Below, one piece after another: positions 34,929 to 44,934 of a stretch of DNA of 64,000 nucleotides. How positions within the stretch are numbered: the first letter of the stretch is position 1; the number at the start of each line of letters is the position of its first letter. The DNA lies in contig NZ_SNXR01000017.1 in NCBI RefSeq assembly GCF_004362665.1, forward strand, positions 62,001 to 126,000. The letters run 5' to 3'. This stretch comes from Flavobacterium dankookense. GTDB taxonomy: Bacteria > Bacteroidota > Bacteroidia > Flavobacteriales > Flavobacteriaceae. The notes beneath the pieces are model-generated. The model searched no databases and was not told the origin of the DNA. It was given only the letters and a program-made list of their open reading frames with translations. Both the position numbers and the translations under genes were made by a program.

Positions 34929-35663
34929 ATGAAACGATTTCTATTGTTGATTATTTTATTTGTTTACAACTTAACTGTCGCACAAAACATTAACGATTAT
35001 AAATATGTCATTGTTCCAGCAAAGTTTGATGCCTTTAAAGAACCAAATAAGTATAATTTAAATGTAAACACCAAACTGTTATTACAAAAATATGGTTTTG
35101 AGGTTTTTATGATTGACGATGAATTGCCAACTGAAATTGCTGATAGCAGATGTAAGGCACTATTTGCAGACGTTATTGAGGAAAAAGCTTTAATGATTTC
35201 TAAGCTAAAAATTGTGCTAAAAGATTGTAAAGACAAAGTTGTTTATGAAACGGCTGTTGGAAAAAGTAGAGAAAAAGATTTTAAAGTTTCATACAATCTT
35301 GCTTTTCGTGATGCGGCAAAGTCATTTGAGACTTTGAATTATAAATATAACGGCGGAAACGAAATAGCTGTTACAACGGAAGAAAAGCAAGAACCAAAAG
35401 AGGAAAGTAAAATCTACAGCCTAGAAACCAATCCAGAAAATTCAGAAATTTTCTTTTTTGCACAACCTATTACCAACGGTTTTCAAATTGTAAATAGCGA
35501 ACCAAGAGTAATCATGCGATTGTTTAATACTTCACAAAAAGGCGTTTTTATTGCAATTAGAGGAGACGAAAAAGGAATAGTAATTACTAAAAACGGCAAA
35601 TGGTTTTTTGAAAACTATGTCGATGGAAAATTACTTTCAGAACCAATAAATATTAGGTTTTAA
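34929..35663 (+). CDS. Exported hypothetical protein
   Basis: The 244-residue protein has a signal peptide (MKRFLLLIILFVYNLTVA). An alpha/beta domain follows (about 20-140) with KYVIVPAKFDAFKEPNKYNL, LLLQKYGFEVFMIDDELPTE and DRCKA-like strands. This layout occurs in many uncharacterised flavobacterial periplasmic proteins. A beta-rich tail runs from about 160 to 244. It starts 1 base after the yjjG stop and so is translationally linked to it. No function is assigned. Confidence 0.65.
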   Translation: MKRFLLLIILFVYNLTVAQNINDYKYVIVPAKFDAFKEPNKYNLNVNTKLLLQKYGFEVFMIDDELPTEIADSRCKALFADVIEEKALMISKLKIVLKDCKDKVVYETAVGKSREKDFKVSYNLAFRDAAKSFETLNYKYNGGNEIAVTTEEKQEPKEESKIYSLETNPENSEIFFFAQPITNGFQIVNSEPRVIMRLFNTSQKGVFIAIRGDEKGIVITKNGKWFFENYVDGKLLSEPINIRF

Positions 35664-35697
35664 CTTGAAACTTTAAACTCGAAACCCGCAACTTTTT

Positions 35698-36975
35698 CTA
35701 ATACCCATATTTATCCTTCCAACGATTTTTCAAAAAAGTTCGCAACTCATTTTCGCGAGCATTGTTTCCTGGTTTGTAAAAAGCCGTTTGTTTGAGTTCG
35801 TCGGGTAAATATTCTTGCTCCGAAAAGTTATTCGGATAATTATGCGAATATTGGTATTCTTCGCCATAACCCAATTCTTTCATCAATTTAGTTGGCGCAT
35901 TTCTTAGATGAATCGGAACCGATAAATCTCCAGTTTGTTTAACAATAGCTTGTGCTTCGCCAATTGCCATATAACTTGCATTGCTTTTTGGTGAAGTTGC
36001 CAAATATATAGCACATTGGCTCAAAATAATTCTACTCTCAGGATTTCCAATCGTTGAAACCGCTTGAAACGTATTATTTGCCATAATAAAAGCTGTTGGA
36101 TTGGCATTGCCAACATCTTCGCTGGACAAAATCAACATTCGTCTCGCAATGAATTTTACATCTTCGCCACCTTCAATCATTCGAGCTAACCAATAAACAG
36201 CACCGTTTGGATCACTACCGCGAATTGATTTGATAAACGCCGAAACAATATCATAATGTTGTTCACCAGTTTTGTCATATAAAACCGTGTTTTGCTGCAC
36301 CAAATCCAAAACTTTTTGATTGGTAATCAAAATTTCTTCTTCAGCGCTTGCGTTTACAATCAGTTCAAAAATATTTAGTAGTTTGCGTCCATCACCGCCA
36401 GAAAGTCGCAACAACGCTTCCGATTCTTCGATTTCTATTTTTTTGGTGGCTAAAACCGTGTCAATTTTCATAGCTCGGTCCAACAAAGCCAGCAAATCGT
36501 CTTTAGAAAACGGATTTAAAACATACACCTGACAACGTGACAATAACGCCGGAATAACCTCAAAACTCGGATTTTCGGTCGTGGCACCAATCAAAGTAAC
36601 CCAGCCTTTTTCCACTGCTGCAAGAAGTGAATCTTGCTGTGATTTACTAAAACGATGAATCTCATCAATAAACAAAATCGGATTTTTTGCCGTAAACAAT
36701 CCACCACTTTGTTTGGCTTTTTCAATCACATCGCGAATGTCTTTAACACCACTATTTATCGCACTTAATTCATAAAACGGACGATTACTTTGCTTCGCAA
36801 TAATTTGCGCCAAAGTCGTTTTTCCAGTTCCGGGCGAACCCCAAAAAATCATCGACGGAATAATTCCTCTCGAAATCTGTTGCGTCAACGAGCCATTTTC
36901 GCCAACCAAATGTAGCTGACTGATATAATCTTCCAATCGTTGTGGTCTGATACGTTCTGCAAGTGGTGCTTCCAT
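35698..36975 (-). CDS. rarA: Replication-associated recombination protein A
   Basis: AAA+ ATPase of 425 residues related to clamp-loader subunits; RarA/MgsA acts at stalled replication forks with SSB. Motifs are Walker [12 protein letters not shown] (about 46-56), Walker [11 protein letters not shown], sensor 1 [11 protein letters not shown], and the arginine-finger/sensor-2 region [13 protein letters not shown]. The MgsA C-terminal domain is also present ([34 protein letters not shown]). The gene is divergent from the rhomboid gene, with a composite repeat in between. Confidence 0.95.
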   Translation of the reverse strand: MEAPLAERIRPQRLEDYISQLHLVGENGSLTQQISRGIIPSMIFWGSPGTGKTTLAQIIAKQSNRPFYELSAINSGVKDIRDVIEKAKQSGGLFTAKNPILFIDEIHRFSKSQQDSLLAAVEKGWVTLIGATTENPSFEVIPALLSRCQVYVLNPFSKDDLLALLDRAMKIDTVLATKKIEIEESEALLRLSGGDGRKLLNIFELIVNASAEEEILITNQKVLDLVQQNTVLYDKTGEQHYDIVSAFIKSIRGSDPNGAVYWLARMIEGGEDVKFIARRMLILSSEDVGNANPTAFIMANNTFQAVSTIGNPESRIILSQCAIYLATSPKSNASYMAIGEAQAIVKQTGDLSVPIHLRNAPTKLMKELGYGEEYQYSHNYPNNFSEQEYLPDELKQTAFYKPGNNARENELRTFLKNRWKDKYGY

Positions 36976-37005
36976 GGCGTAAAAATAAGGTTTTTAATTT
37001 TTTTT

Positions 37006-37137
37006 GGAGCGAAACATTCGGGCTTTTTTAAATCATTTTCCCGCTGTTCGTTTCAATCTGTCATTGCGAGGAACGAAGCAATCTCATCAAATTTTTGGTT
37101 GCGCAATGACAGGATTTCCACTTCCATCGGGGCTAAA
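37006..37137 (+). repeat. Composite dispersed repeat, copy C (with nested element)
   Basis: The flanks match the family (GGAGCGAAACATTCGGG, CCCGCTGTTCGTTTCAATC, GGATTTCCACTTCCATCGGG). The apical loop is replaced by a second repeat at 37059-37111. That insert is bounded by TGTCATTGCG and CGCAATGACA and contains AGGAACGAAGCAATCTCATC. The same nested unit, same relative orientation, is in copy F. The 304-base gap 36976-37279 holds this copy and the promoter of the rhomboid gene. Confidence 0.85.
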
Positions 37138-37228
37138 ATTCAAACTTTTGGCTTCTTTTACAGTTTGTGAACTTTATGGTTAAAAATCAAAGTCAACTGA
37201 CAAAATAGCATTAAATAATTTTTGGTTG

Positions 37229-37236
37229 TATTTTTG
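37229..37236 (+). promoter_or_regulatory. -7 box of the rhomboid gene
   Basis: TATTTTTG matches TAnnTTTG and predicts a leader of about 40 bases before the ATG at 37280. No TTG is seen at -33. Confidence 0.45.
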
Positions 37237-37279
37237 ATAAACCATAAACGCATCTAGCTAGTCGAAGTGTTTTAACATA

Positions 37280-38071
37280 ATGCATAACAACGAAATCAAC
37301 CATTTTAAATTTACACCTTCTGTTTGGATAGTACCAACATTTTTGTTGCTACTCGTTTGGTTGGTGTTTTTTATCGAACATAAATTTAATATCAATTTAG
37401 TACAACACGGCATTTTCCCGAGAACGTTCTCAGGATTACAAGGTGTTTTGTTCAGTCCATTTTTGCATGGCGATTTATCACATATTAGCAATAACAGTTT
37501 TCCTCTATTTATTTTAACGGCAGCTTTGATTTATTTCTATCGCGATATTTCGTTGAAAGTGCTTTTTTATGGCATATTGTTTTCGGGATTAATCACTTGG
37601 ATTATTGGTAGAAGTTCGTATCATATTGGTGCCAGCGGATTGATTTATGTATTGGTTTCCTTCATTTTCTTTAAAGGAATGATGACGCAATATTTCCGAT
37701 TGATGGCTTTGTCGTTGACAGTTGTAATGATTTATGGCGGAATGGTTTGGTATGTTTTTCCAAGCGAAGAACTATCGTTGGGAAAATCTATTTCTTGGGA
37801 AGGACATTTGGCTGGGTTTTTAACTGGTTTTGCTTTTGCGGTTTTGTTCAAAACACCCGATTATAAAGAATCCATAAAATACGAATGGGAAAAACCCGAT
37901 TTCAATCCAATGGAAGATGCATTTATGAAACGATTTGATGAAAATGGAAACTTTGTAAATCCTCCAAAACCTGAAGAACTTGAGGTTGTTGATGAAGAAG
38001 TTTTTCCGCCAAAAGTGAATTATATTTATGTTTTTAAACAAACCACAGACGATAACAAAAAAGCAGAATAG
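37280..38071 (+). CDS. Rhomboid family intramembrane serine protease
   Basis: Six membrane helices lie in the first 190 residues. The catalytic Ser is in HIGASGLIYVL (about residue 119) and the His in EGHLAGFLTG (about 175), the Ser-His dyad of rhomboids. An Asn/His-rich helix (HGDLSHISNNSFPLFI) supplies the oxyanion residues. The 70-residue hydrophilic tail (about 195-263) is acidic and proline-containing. Such proteases cleave membrane-anchored substrates; the targets here are not known. Confidence 0.92.
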   Translation: MHNNEINHFKFTPSVWIVPTFLLLLVWLVFFIEHKFNINLVQHGIFPRTFSGLQGVLFSPFLHGDLSHISNNSFPLFILTAALIYFYRDISLKVLFYGILFSGLITWIIGRSSYHIGASGLIYVLVSFIFFKGMMTQYFRLMALSLTVVMIYGGMVWYVFPSEELSLGKSISWEGHLAGFLTGFAFAVLFKTPDYKESIKYEWEKPDFNPMEDAFMKRFDENGNFVNPPKPEELEVVDEEVFPPKVNYIYVFKQTTDDNKKAE

Positions 38072-38078
38072 TTGTTTT

Positions 38079-38190
38079 TTTAGCCCCGATTGAAGTGAAA
38101 ATAAAAAATGCTTCCATGGTTTGGAAGCATTTTTTATTGTAACGAAAAGCGGGAAAACGGTTTACTGATAAATCCCGAGCGATTCGCTTC
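38079..38190 (-). repeat. Composite dispersed repeat, copy D
   Basis: This copy is inverted relative to A-C: TTTAGCCCCGATTGAAGTG at the left, GTAACGAAAAGCGGGAAAA in the middle and CCCGAGCGATTCGCTTC at the right. Its loop is a terminator-like hairpin, AAATGCTTCCATGGTTTGGAAGCATTT (38105-38131) plus T. It sits between convergent genes and may terminate both. Confidence 0.8.
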
Positions 38191-38206
38191 AAATTATCTT
38201 TAAATT

Positions 38207-38941
38207 TTAACTTCTCTGTCTCACAGTTTCATACAAAAACGCGCCGCAAGCTACGGAAACATTGAGCGAACCGATTGTGCCGAACATTGGTAACTTGGCT
38301 TTCGCATCTACAATTTTTAAAACTGATGGATTGATGCCTCGATCTTCACTTCCCATGATGATGGCAACGGGTTCGTTTAATGAAATATCGTAAATACTAT
38401 CTTCTGTTTTTTCGGTGGCAGCAACGGTTTTGATTCCGCTTCCTTGAAGGTAAAAAATGGCGTCTTTGATGTGGTCAACTTTGCAAATTGGTACATTGAA
38501 AACTGCTCCAGCCGAGGTTTTTACGGTGTCACCATTTACTGGTGCAGAACCAGTTTTTTGAACAATAATGCCGTCAACTCCTGTACATTCTGCTGTTCTG
38601 ATGATGGCACCAAAATTTCGAGCATCGCTTAGCTGGTCAAGGATTAAAAACAATGGCATTTTTCCGCTCTCGACAACGCTGTCAACTAAAGTTTCCAGTT
38701 TTACAAACGAAATAGGAGCGATGGTTGCCACTGCACCTTGGTGATTATTTGGGGTTAATCGGTTTAGTTTTTCAACAGGAACGTAACTGAAATTGATGCT
38801 GTTTTTTTTCATCGTTTTCATTAATTCTTGCATCAATTCGCCTTGTGCATCGCTTTGAATAAAGACTTTGTCGATTTCTTTTCCAGCCGAAATGGCTTCA
38901 ATTATTGCTCTAATTCCGAAGATTTGGTTTTCTTTTTCCAT
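38207..38941 (-). CDS. rlmB: 23S rRNA (guanosine-2'-O-)-methyltransferase RlmB
   Basis: SPOUT methyltransferase of 244 residues that modifies G2251 of 23S rRNA. It has the N-terminal substrate-binding domain (IFGIRAIIEAISAGKEIDKV). The trefoil-knot motifs are LDQLSDARNFGAIIRTAECT, AIIMGSEDRGINPSVLK and IGSLNVSVACGAFLYE. A -7 box, TACCTTTG (38953-38946 on the minus strand), ends only 4 bases before the ATG. The transcript is therefore predicted to be leaderless or nearly so. Confidence 0.94.
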   Translation of the reverse strand: MEKENQIFGIRAIIEAISAGKEIDKVFIQSDAQGELMQELMKTMKKNSINFSYVPVEKLNRLTPNNHQGAVATIAPISFVKLETLVDSVVESGKMPLFLILDQLSDARNFGAIIRTAECTGVDGIIVQKTGSAPVNGDTVKTSAGAVFNVPICKVDHIKDAIFYLQGSGIKTVAATEKTEDSIYDISLNEPVAIIMGSEDRGINPSVLKIVDAKAKLPMFGTIGSLNVSVACGAFLYETVRQRS

Positions 38942-38945
38942 GCGG

Positions 38946-38953
38946 CAAAGGTA
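38946..38953 (-). promoter_or_regulatory. -7 box abutting the rlmB start codon
   Basis: TACCTTTG (minus strand) matches TAnnTTTG and is separated from the ATG by CCGC only. The initiation point would fall on or next to the AUG. Confidence 0.5.
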
Positions 38954-38993
38954 AACTTTTTTAAGAAGTTTAAAAGGTTATGTGTTTAAGAGT

Positions 38994-40652
38994 TTAAAAG
39001 TTTGCTTTTAAGCTGATATGAACAATCGAATTAGATAGTTTTGCGGTTTGCTCTTTGGTACTTCCGTTGGCATAAATTAGGTTGAATAATCCGTTTTTGG
39101 TTTGAAGTCCAATGCCAAAACCAAGTCCTAATAAAGTGTTGCTAGTATTCGAAGTGTTGTCTTTAAAATAGCCATAATCAATAATGGAATGCGCATAAAG
39201 GTTTGGTGAAAGCACATAGCGATATTCGGTTAAAATGGAAGTCAATAGATTTCCTTGTAGTGAATTTTCGTTAAATCCACGAATAGAATTGATGCCGCCA
39301 AATCTAAAAAGTTCATTGACTAGATAGGTATTGCTTTGCAAATAAAAATTCTGCGATTTGATATTGATGACGTTTTTATCGTTCAAATAGAGGTTATGCC
39401 TAAAAAGTAAATTTCCAAAAAACTGGATGGTGTTTTCGATATTTGATTCTCGTTTTCCAGTTCCAAATTTGATTTCAAAATGGGTTTTTTCGGGAAAAAG
39501 AAAATCATCAATTTTGAAGTTGGTGTATTCAAAGCCTGTAGTGTAAAATGTGCTTTCAAAATCACTTAACGAAAAGGTGTTTACGTTTTGAATATCGCTC
39601 GATTCATTGGACTGATAACCAATATAAGCTCGTGTTGTATAATTGAAATAGTAACCTAAATCCAAAGCAGTTCGCGTATTTTGAAATGTACTGTCTTGTT
39701 TGAAAATATTTAAATTGGCTTTTATTCCAAATGGACTTTTGAAAATATATGGAATTTCGGCACCAAGATTAAAGGTTCGTTGTTCTTGACCGTCACTTTT
39801 CCAAAATAGCGAAAGTTTCTCGCCCGAATTTAAAACGTTGTTTAAAATAAGGTCGACATAACCGCTGAAAACCACTTTGTCTTGCTCATCATTAGTAAAG
39901 CCAATATAGCCGTCAAAAGAATTTGCTTTGGCTTTTTCTAGATAAACATATATTTTGGTAGAGTCTTGGGTAAATAAAATTTCAGGATATTTGGTTTGCT
40001 TTACAAAACGGTATTTTTCGATATCGTTGTGAAGTTTTTCCAGAGTTTGTTGATTGAAAACTTTGTTTTTGTATAATCGAATTAAATTCTTTTTGTGACT
40101 TTCCGGAAATTTATCAACACCATTAATAACGATGTTGTTGACTTGTCTTTTTTTTCCCGTATAGATTTTTAGATCGGCTTTGATGAAATTATTTTCCCGT
40201 TCGATATTTTCAAGCGAAACTTTGCTCGTGGAATAACCTTTGGTTTCGAGTTTTTTTATAATCGCATTCAGAAAAGTTTCGCTTTCGGTTACAGAGATTA
40301 TAATTGGATTTTGGTCAGGAAGCAATTCGTTTAATTCATTTTCCTTATCTATATATATATGTATCGATTTTGTTTGTTTGCCGATACTGTAATGAAATCT
40401 AAAAACTGAGTCATTTTCTTTTTTGTTTTCCAATTCTTGAAAATCATAAAAACCAAGTTGTGTTAGTTTTTTGGCAAACAAGACATTTTCATCAAGAATA
40501 TTTTTCACACTCGAGTGTTTTGTTTTGTATCCGATAGAGTCGATTGTTTTTAACTCGTTTTCTTTTTCGGAAGTTATTTTTAAATAGAAATTTTGACCAA
40601 ATATAATTTGGTTACAAAGAATAAAAAGTAATATAAAAAAAAATCTTTTCAA
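38994..40652 (-). CDS. Omp85/TamA-like outer-membrane protein
   Basis: The 552-residue protein has a signal peptide (MKRFFFILLFILCNQIIFG). POTRA-like periplasmic domains follow (about 90-250; IVINGVDKFPESHKKNLIRL is typical). The C-terminal beta barrel (about 260-552) has alternating aromatic strands, the late LFRFGGINSIRGFNENSLQG motif of Omp85 proteins (R-G-F/Y), and a terminal Phe. Members insert or secrete outer-membrane proteins. It is shorter than BamA and lacks its five POTRAs, so a TamA-like accessory role is inferred. The start codon is TTG at 40652. Confidence 0.8.
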   Translation of the reverse strand: MKRFFFILLFILCNQIIFGQNFYLKITSEKENELKTIDSIGYKTKHSSVKNILDENVLFAKKLTQLGFYDFQELENKKENDSVFRFHYSIGKQTKSIHIYIDKENELNELLPDQNPIIISVTESETFLNAIIKKLETKGYSTSKVSLENIERENNFIKADLKIYTGKKRQVNNIVINGVDKFPESHKKNLIRLYKNKVFNQQTLEKLHNDIEKYRFVKQTKYPEILFTQDSTKIYVYLEKAKANSFDGYIGFTNDEQDKVVFSGYVDLILNNVLNSGEKLSLFWKSDGQEQRTFNLGAEIPYIFKSPFGIKANLNIFKQDSTFQNTRTALDLGYYFNYTTRAYIGYQSNESSDIQNVNTFSLSDFESTFYTTGFEYTNFKIDDFLFPEKTHFEIKFGTGKRESNIENTIQFFGNLLFRHNLYLNDKNVINIKSQNFYLQSNTYLVNELFRFGGINSIRGFNENSLQGNLLTSILTEYRYVLSPNLYAHSIIDYGYFKDNTSNTSNTLLGLGFGIGLQTKNGLFNLIYANGSTKEQTAKLSNSIVHISLKANF

Positions 40653-40751
40653 GAGGAATGATTATTCAGTTTCAAATTAACGTAAAAAATCAATCTTTAG
40701 TATTAGAAATTTATTTAAAAATAATCTATTTGAAAATTAATGAATTAAGAT

Positions 40752-40781
40752 TTGTTTTGGTAAAAATAATTACTACATTTG
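40752..40781 (+). promoter_or_regulatory. Promoter of the rpsL ribosomal operon
   Basis: TTG (40752-40754), 19 bases, then TACATTTG (40774-40781) match the Bacteroidetes consensus exactly. A leader of about 50 bases precedes the rpsL ATG at 40835. This is the only strong promoter seen upstream of rpsN. Confidence 0.8.
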
Positions 40782-40834
40782 CAACCCCTTAAAATAGGGT
40801 AAATTTATAAACAAGTAATTTTTAGTATTTAATT

Positions 40835-41218
40835 ATGCCAACTATTCAACAATTAGTAAGAACAGGAAGAACTCAGATCACTAAGAAGAGTAAATCGGTT
40901 GCTTTAGATTCTTGTCCTCAAAGAAGAGGTGTTTGTACGCGTGTTTACACTACAACTCCAAAAAAACCAAACTCTGCAATGCGTAAAGTAGCGCGTGTAC
41001 GTTTGACTAATGGAAATGAAGTGAATGCTTACATCCCAGGAGAAGGACACAATCTACAAGAGCACTCGATAGTATTAGTGCGAGGCGGAAGAGTAAAAGA
41101 TTTACCAGGAGTTAGATACCACATCGTTCGTGGTGCGCTTGATACCTCAGGTGTAGCAGGAAGAACGCAACGTAGATCTAAGTATGGTGCAAAACGTCCA
41201 AAAGAGGCGAAAAAGTAA
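40835..41218 (+). CDS. rpsL: Ribosomal protein S12
   Basis: S12 (127 residues) sits at the 30S decoding centre and helps control accuracy. The loop [18 protein letters not shown] contains Lys at the classical streptomycin-sensitive position, and the second loop [16 protein letters not shown] is unchanged. It is first in the operon rpsL-rpsG-fusA-rpsJ, directly behind the consensus promoter. Confidence 0.98.
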
Positions 41219-41247
41219 TTTTTAAAACTTTTATTTAAAGAAAAGAC

Positions 41248-41724
41248 ATGAGAAAAAGAGCAGCAAAGAAAAGACCTCTTTTACCAGATCCAAGGTTTAA
41301 TGATCAATTGGTAACACGTTTTGTAAACAACTTAATGTGGGATGGTAAAAAATCTACAGCTTTTAAAGTATTTTATGATGCAATTGACATCGTAGAAGCG
41401 AAAAAGAATAATGATGAGAAAACATCATTAGAAGTTTGGAAAGATGCATTGACAAATGTTATGCCTCACGTAGAAGTACGTAGTCGTAGAGTTGGTGGAG
41501 CAACATTCCAAATTCCAATGCAAATTCGTCCAGACAGAAAAATTTCTATGGCTATGAAGTGGATGCTTCTATATGCTCGTAGAAGAAATGAGAAATCTAT
41601 GGCTCAAAAACTAGCTTCTGAAATTTTAGCTGCTGCTAAAGAAGAAGGTGCTGCTGTTAAAAAGAGAATGGATACTCACAAGATGGCTGAAGCAAACAAA
41701 GCGTTCTCACATTTTAGATTTTAA
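41248..41724 (+). CDS. rpsG: Ribosomal protein S7
   Basis: S7 (158 residues) nucleates assembly of the 30S head. It begins [19 protein letters not shown] and has the rRNA-binding [20 protein letters not shown] and [20 protein letters not shown] regions. It lies 29 bases after rpsL and 10 bases before fusA, in one transcription unit. Confidence 0.98.
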   Translation: MRKRAAKKRPLLPDPRFNDQLVTRFVNNLMWDGKKSTAFKVFYDAIDIVEAKKNNDEKTSLEVWKDALTNVMPHVEVRSRRVGGATFQIPMQIRPDRKISMAMKWMLLYARRRNEKSMAQKLASEILAAAKEEGAAVKKRMDTHKMAEANKAFSHFRF

Positions 41725-41734
41725 TTCATAAGAA

Positions 41735-43891
41735 ATGGCTAGAGATTTAAAATTAACTAGAAATATTGGTATTGCAGCTCACATTGACGCTGGAAAAACT
41801 ACCACTACTGAGCGTATATTATTTTATACTGGAAAATCACACAAAATTGGTGAAGTACATGATGGTGCTGCAACAATGGACTGGATGGCGCAAGAGCAAG
41901 AAAGAGGTATTACAATTACTTCGGCTGCAACAACTTGTGAATGGAGTTTTCCAACTGAACAAGGTAAGCCATTACCAACTTCACAAGATTATCACTTCAA
42001 TATTATTGATACTCCAGGACACGTTGACTTTACCGTAGAGGTTAACCGTTCATTACGTGTACTTGATGGTTTGGTTTTCTTATTTTCTGCAGTTGATGGT
42101 GTTGAGCCACAATCTGAAACTAACTGGAGACTTGCTGATCAGTATAGAGTTCCACGCATGGGATTCGTAAATAAAATGGACCGTCAAGGTTCAAACTTCT
42201 TAGCTGTTTGTCAACAAGTAAGAGATATGTTAAAGTCAAATGCTGTTGCAATTACTTTGCCAATTGGTGAAGAAAATGACTTCAAAGGAGTAGTTGATTT
42301 AGTTAAAAACCAAGCTATCGTTTGGCATGATGCAACTCAAGGGGCAACTTTTGATATTGTTGAAATTCCAGCTGATATGGTTGCAGAAGTTAAAGAATAC
42401 AGAGATATCCTTATTGAAGCAGTTGCTGATTATGATGAAAATCTTCTTGATAAATACATGGAAGATCCAGATTCTATCACTGAGGATGAAATCAATACGG
42501 CTTTAAGAGCAGCTACAATCGATATGGCTATCATTCCTATGATTGCTGGTTCTTCTTTTAAAAATAAAGGAGTTCAATTCATGTTAGATGCTGTTTGTAA
42601 GTATTTACCATCTCCATTAGATAAAGAAGGTATTGAAGGAATTCACCCTGATGATGCTGAATTATTAGAGGAAGATCAAAAGAAAATCTTACGTCGTCCA
42701 GATGTAAAAGAGCCGTTCGCAGCTTTAGCATTTAAAATTGCTACTGACCCTTATGTTGGTCGTTTAGCTTTTTTCCGTGCTTATTCAGGTCGTTTAGATG
42801 CAGGTTCATATATTTTGAACACTCGTTCAGGAAACAAAGAAAGAATTTCGCGTATCTACCAAATGCACGCTAACAAGCAAAATCCAATCGATTATATCGA
42901 AGCTGGAGATATTGGAGCAGCAGTTGGATTTAAAGATATCAAGACTGGAGACACAATGTGTGATGAAAAACACCCAATTATTCTTGAGTCAATGAAATTC
43001 CCTGCACCAGTAATTGGTATCGCTATTGAACCAAAAACTAAAGCAGATGTTGATAAAATGGGTATGGCTTTAGCTAAATTAGCTGAAGAAGATCCAACAT
43101 TTACAGTGAGAACAGATGAAGCATCAGGTCAAACTATCATTTCAGGGATGGGTGAGTTACACTTAGATATCCTTGTAGATAGAATGAAACGTGAATTCAA
43201 AGTTGAAGTAAACCAAGGTGAACCTCAGGTTGAATACAAAGAAGCTTTTACAAAATCTGCTCAACACAGAGAAACGTACAAAAAACAATCTGGAGGTCGT
43301 GGTAAATTCGGTGATATCGTATTTAGACTTGAGCCAGCAGATGAAGTTGACGGTAAAACTCCGGTTGGATTACAGTTTGTTAACGAAGTAAAAGGTGGTA
43401 ACGTTCCTAAAGAATATATTCCATCTGTTGAAAAAGGTTTCCGTGAAGCTATGAAAACTGGTCCTTTAGCAGGATATCAAGTTGATAGTTTGAAAGTAAC
43501 TTTATTGGACGGATCTTTCCACCCAGTCGATTCAGATGCGCTTTCTTTTGAGTTAGCTGCTAGAATGGGTTATAGAGAAGTTGCAAAAGCGGCTGGTGCT
43601 ATAATTCTTGAGCCTATAATGAAAATGGAAGTTATTACACCTGAAGAAAACATGGGAGATATCGTTGGTGATATTAACCGTCGTAGAGGTCAAGTAAACG
43701 ATATGGGTGACAGAAATGGTGCTAAAACTATTAAGGCTGATGTTCCATTGTCAGAAATGTTCGGTTATGTAACAACATTAAGAACGCTTTCATCTGGTAG
43801 AGCGACATCTACTATGGAATTTTCTCACTATGCAGAAACACCTTCAAATATATCTGAAGCAGTTATTAAAAAAGCAAAAGGAAACGCATAA
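41735..43891 (+). CDS. fusA: Elongation factor G
   Basis: Translocation GTPase of 718 residues. G1 is [20 protein letters not shown]2 is [12 protein letters not shown]3 is [12 protein letters not shown] and G4 is [10 protein letters not shown]. Domain IV carries [16 protein letters not shown] and [20 protein letters not shown]. It is followed by rpsJ without a tuf gene between. This organization is usual in Bacteroidetes, where tuf is elsewhere. Confidence 0.98.
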   Translation: MARDLKLTRNIGIAAHIDAGKTTTTERILFYTGKSHKIGEVHDGAATMDWMAQEQERGITITSAATTCEWSFPTEQGKPLPTSQDYHFNIIDTPGHVDFTVEVNRSLRVLDGLVFLFSAVDGVEPQSETNWRLADQYRVPRMGFVNKMDRQGSNFLAVCQQVRDMLKSNAVAITLPIGEENDFKGVVDLVKNQAIVWHDATQGATFDIVEIPADMVAEVKEYRDILIEAVADYDENLLDKYMEDPDSITEDEINTALRAATIDMAIIPMIAGSSFKNKGVQFMLDAVCKYLPSPLDKEGIEGIHPDDAELLEEDQKKILRRPDVKEPFAALAFKIATDPYVGRLAFFRAYSGRLDAGSYILNTRSGNKERISRIYQMHANKQNPIDYIEAGDIGAAVGFKDIKTGDTMCDEKHPIILESMKFPAPVIGIAIEPKTKADVDKMGMALAKLAEEDPTFTVRTDEASGQTIISGMGELHLDILVDRMKREFKVEVNQGEPQVEYKEAFTKSAQHRETYKKQSGGRGKFGDIVFRLEPADEVDGKTPVGLQFVNEVKGGNVPKEYIPSVEKGFREAMKTGPLAGYQVDSLKVTLLDGSFHPVDSDALSFELAARMGYREVAKAAGAIILEPIMKMEVITPEENMGDIVGDINRRRGQVNDMGDRNGAKTIKADVPLSEMFGYVTTLRTLSSGRATSTMEFSHYAETPSNISEAVIKKAKGNA

Positions 43892-43902
43892 TTTTTATCA
43901 AT

Positions 43903-44208
43903 ATGAGTCAAAAAATTAGAATAAAATTGAAATCTTACGATCACATGTTGGTAGATAAGTCTGCTGAAAAGATTGTAAAAACTGTAAAAAGTACTGGTGC
44001 TGTTGTAACTGGACCTATTCCGTTGCCAACTCACAAAAAAATATTTACTGTATTACGTTCTCCACACGTTAATAAAAAAGCGAGAGAGCAGTTTGAAGTA
44101 AGTTCTTATAAAAGATTATTAGATATTTATTCTTCATCTTCAAAAACTATTGATGCTCTTATGAAACTAGAGTTACCAAGTGGTGTTGAAGTAGAGATTA
44201 AAGTTTAA
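43903..44208 (+). CDS. rpsJ: Ribosomal protein S10
   Basis: S10 (NusE) of 101 residues: [20 protein letters not shown] at the N-terminus and [20 protein letters not shown] in the conserved loop. It is both a 30S head protein and a transcription antitermination partner of NusB. It is 11 bases behind fusA and is separated from rplC by 108 bases containing a 16-bp hairpin. Confidence 0.98.
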   Translation: MSQKIRIKLKSYDHMLVDKSAEKIVKTVKSTGAVVTGPIPLPTHKKIFTVLRSPHVNKKAREQFEVSSYKRLLDIYSSSSKTIDALMKLELPSGVEVEIKV

Positions 44209-44230
44209 TTACTTTTTAAAAATTAAGTTT

Positions 44231-44266
44231 TAAGTATTAGAACTATTCAAATAGTTCTAATACTTA
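44231..44266 (+). promoter_or_regulatory. 16-bp perfect hairpin between rpsJ and rplC
   Basis: TAAGTATTAGAACTAT (44231-44246) and ATAGTTCTAATACTTA (44251-44266) are perfectly complementary with a 4-base loop. Only a weak T stretch follows (ATTCTTTATG), and no TAnnTTTG promoter is found before rplC. It could be an attenuator, an RNase processing site or an autoregulatory target rather than a full terminator. Confidence 0.6.
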
Positions 44267-44316
44267 ATTCTTTATGAATGAATAACAAAATTTTATTAAT
44301 TAATAATTAGTTTATT

Positions 44317-44934
44317 ATGTCTGGGTTAATTGGAAAAAAAATCGGCATGACTAGCATTTTCGATGAAAACGGGAAGAATATTCCTTGTACAGTAATCGAG
44401 GCTGGACCTTGTGTCGTTACCCAAGTCAGAACCAATGAGGTTGACGGGTATGCAGCTCTTCAACTTGGTTTCGATGACAAAACAGAAAAACACGCAACTA
44501 AAGCTGATTTAGGTCACTTTAAAAAAGCGGGAACTTCTGCAAAAAAGAAAGTCGTTGAATTCCAAGGGTTTGAAGAAAATTACAAATTAGGTGATAATAT
44601 TACCGTGGAAGTATTCAGCGAAGGAGAATTTGTTGATGTACAAGGTGTATCAAAAGGAAAAGGTTTTCAAGGTGTTGTTAAACGTCACGGTTTTGGTGGT
44701 GTTGGTCAAGCTACACATGGACAACACAACCGTTTGAGAGCACCAGGTTCTGTAGGAGCATCTTCTTATCCATCACGTGTTTTCAAAGGAATGCGTATGG
44801 CAGGAAGAATGGGAGGTGATAATGTGAAAGTACAAAATCTTAGAGTTTTAAAAGTAGTAGCTGAAAAGAATCTACTTGTTGTTAAAGGAGCTATTCCTGG
44901 ATGCAAAAACTCTTACGTAATCATTCAGAAGTAA
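44317..44934 (+). CDS. rplC: Ribosomal protein L3
   Basis: L3 (205 residues) is an early 50S assembly protein whose extension reaches the peptidyl-transferase centre. The start [20 protein letters not shown] and the central [20 protein letters not shown] with [20 protein letters not shown] are canonical. The Gln target of PrmB methylation lies in the latter region. Its stop codon overlaps the rplD start by one base (TAATG). Confidence 0.98.
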   Translation: MSGLIGKKIGMTSIFDENGKNIPCTVIEAGPCVVTQVRTNEVDGYAALQLGFDDKTEKHATKADLGHFKKAGTSAKKKVVEFQGFEENYKLGDNITVEVFSEGEFVDVQGVSKGKGFQGVVKRHGFGGVGQATHGQHNRLRAPGSVGASSYPSRVFKGMRMAGRMGGDNVKVQNLRVLKVVAEKNLLVVKGAIPGCKNSYVIIQK

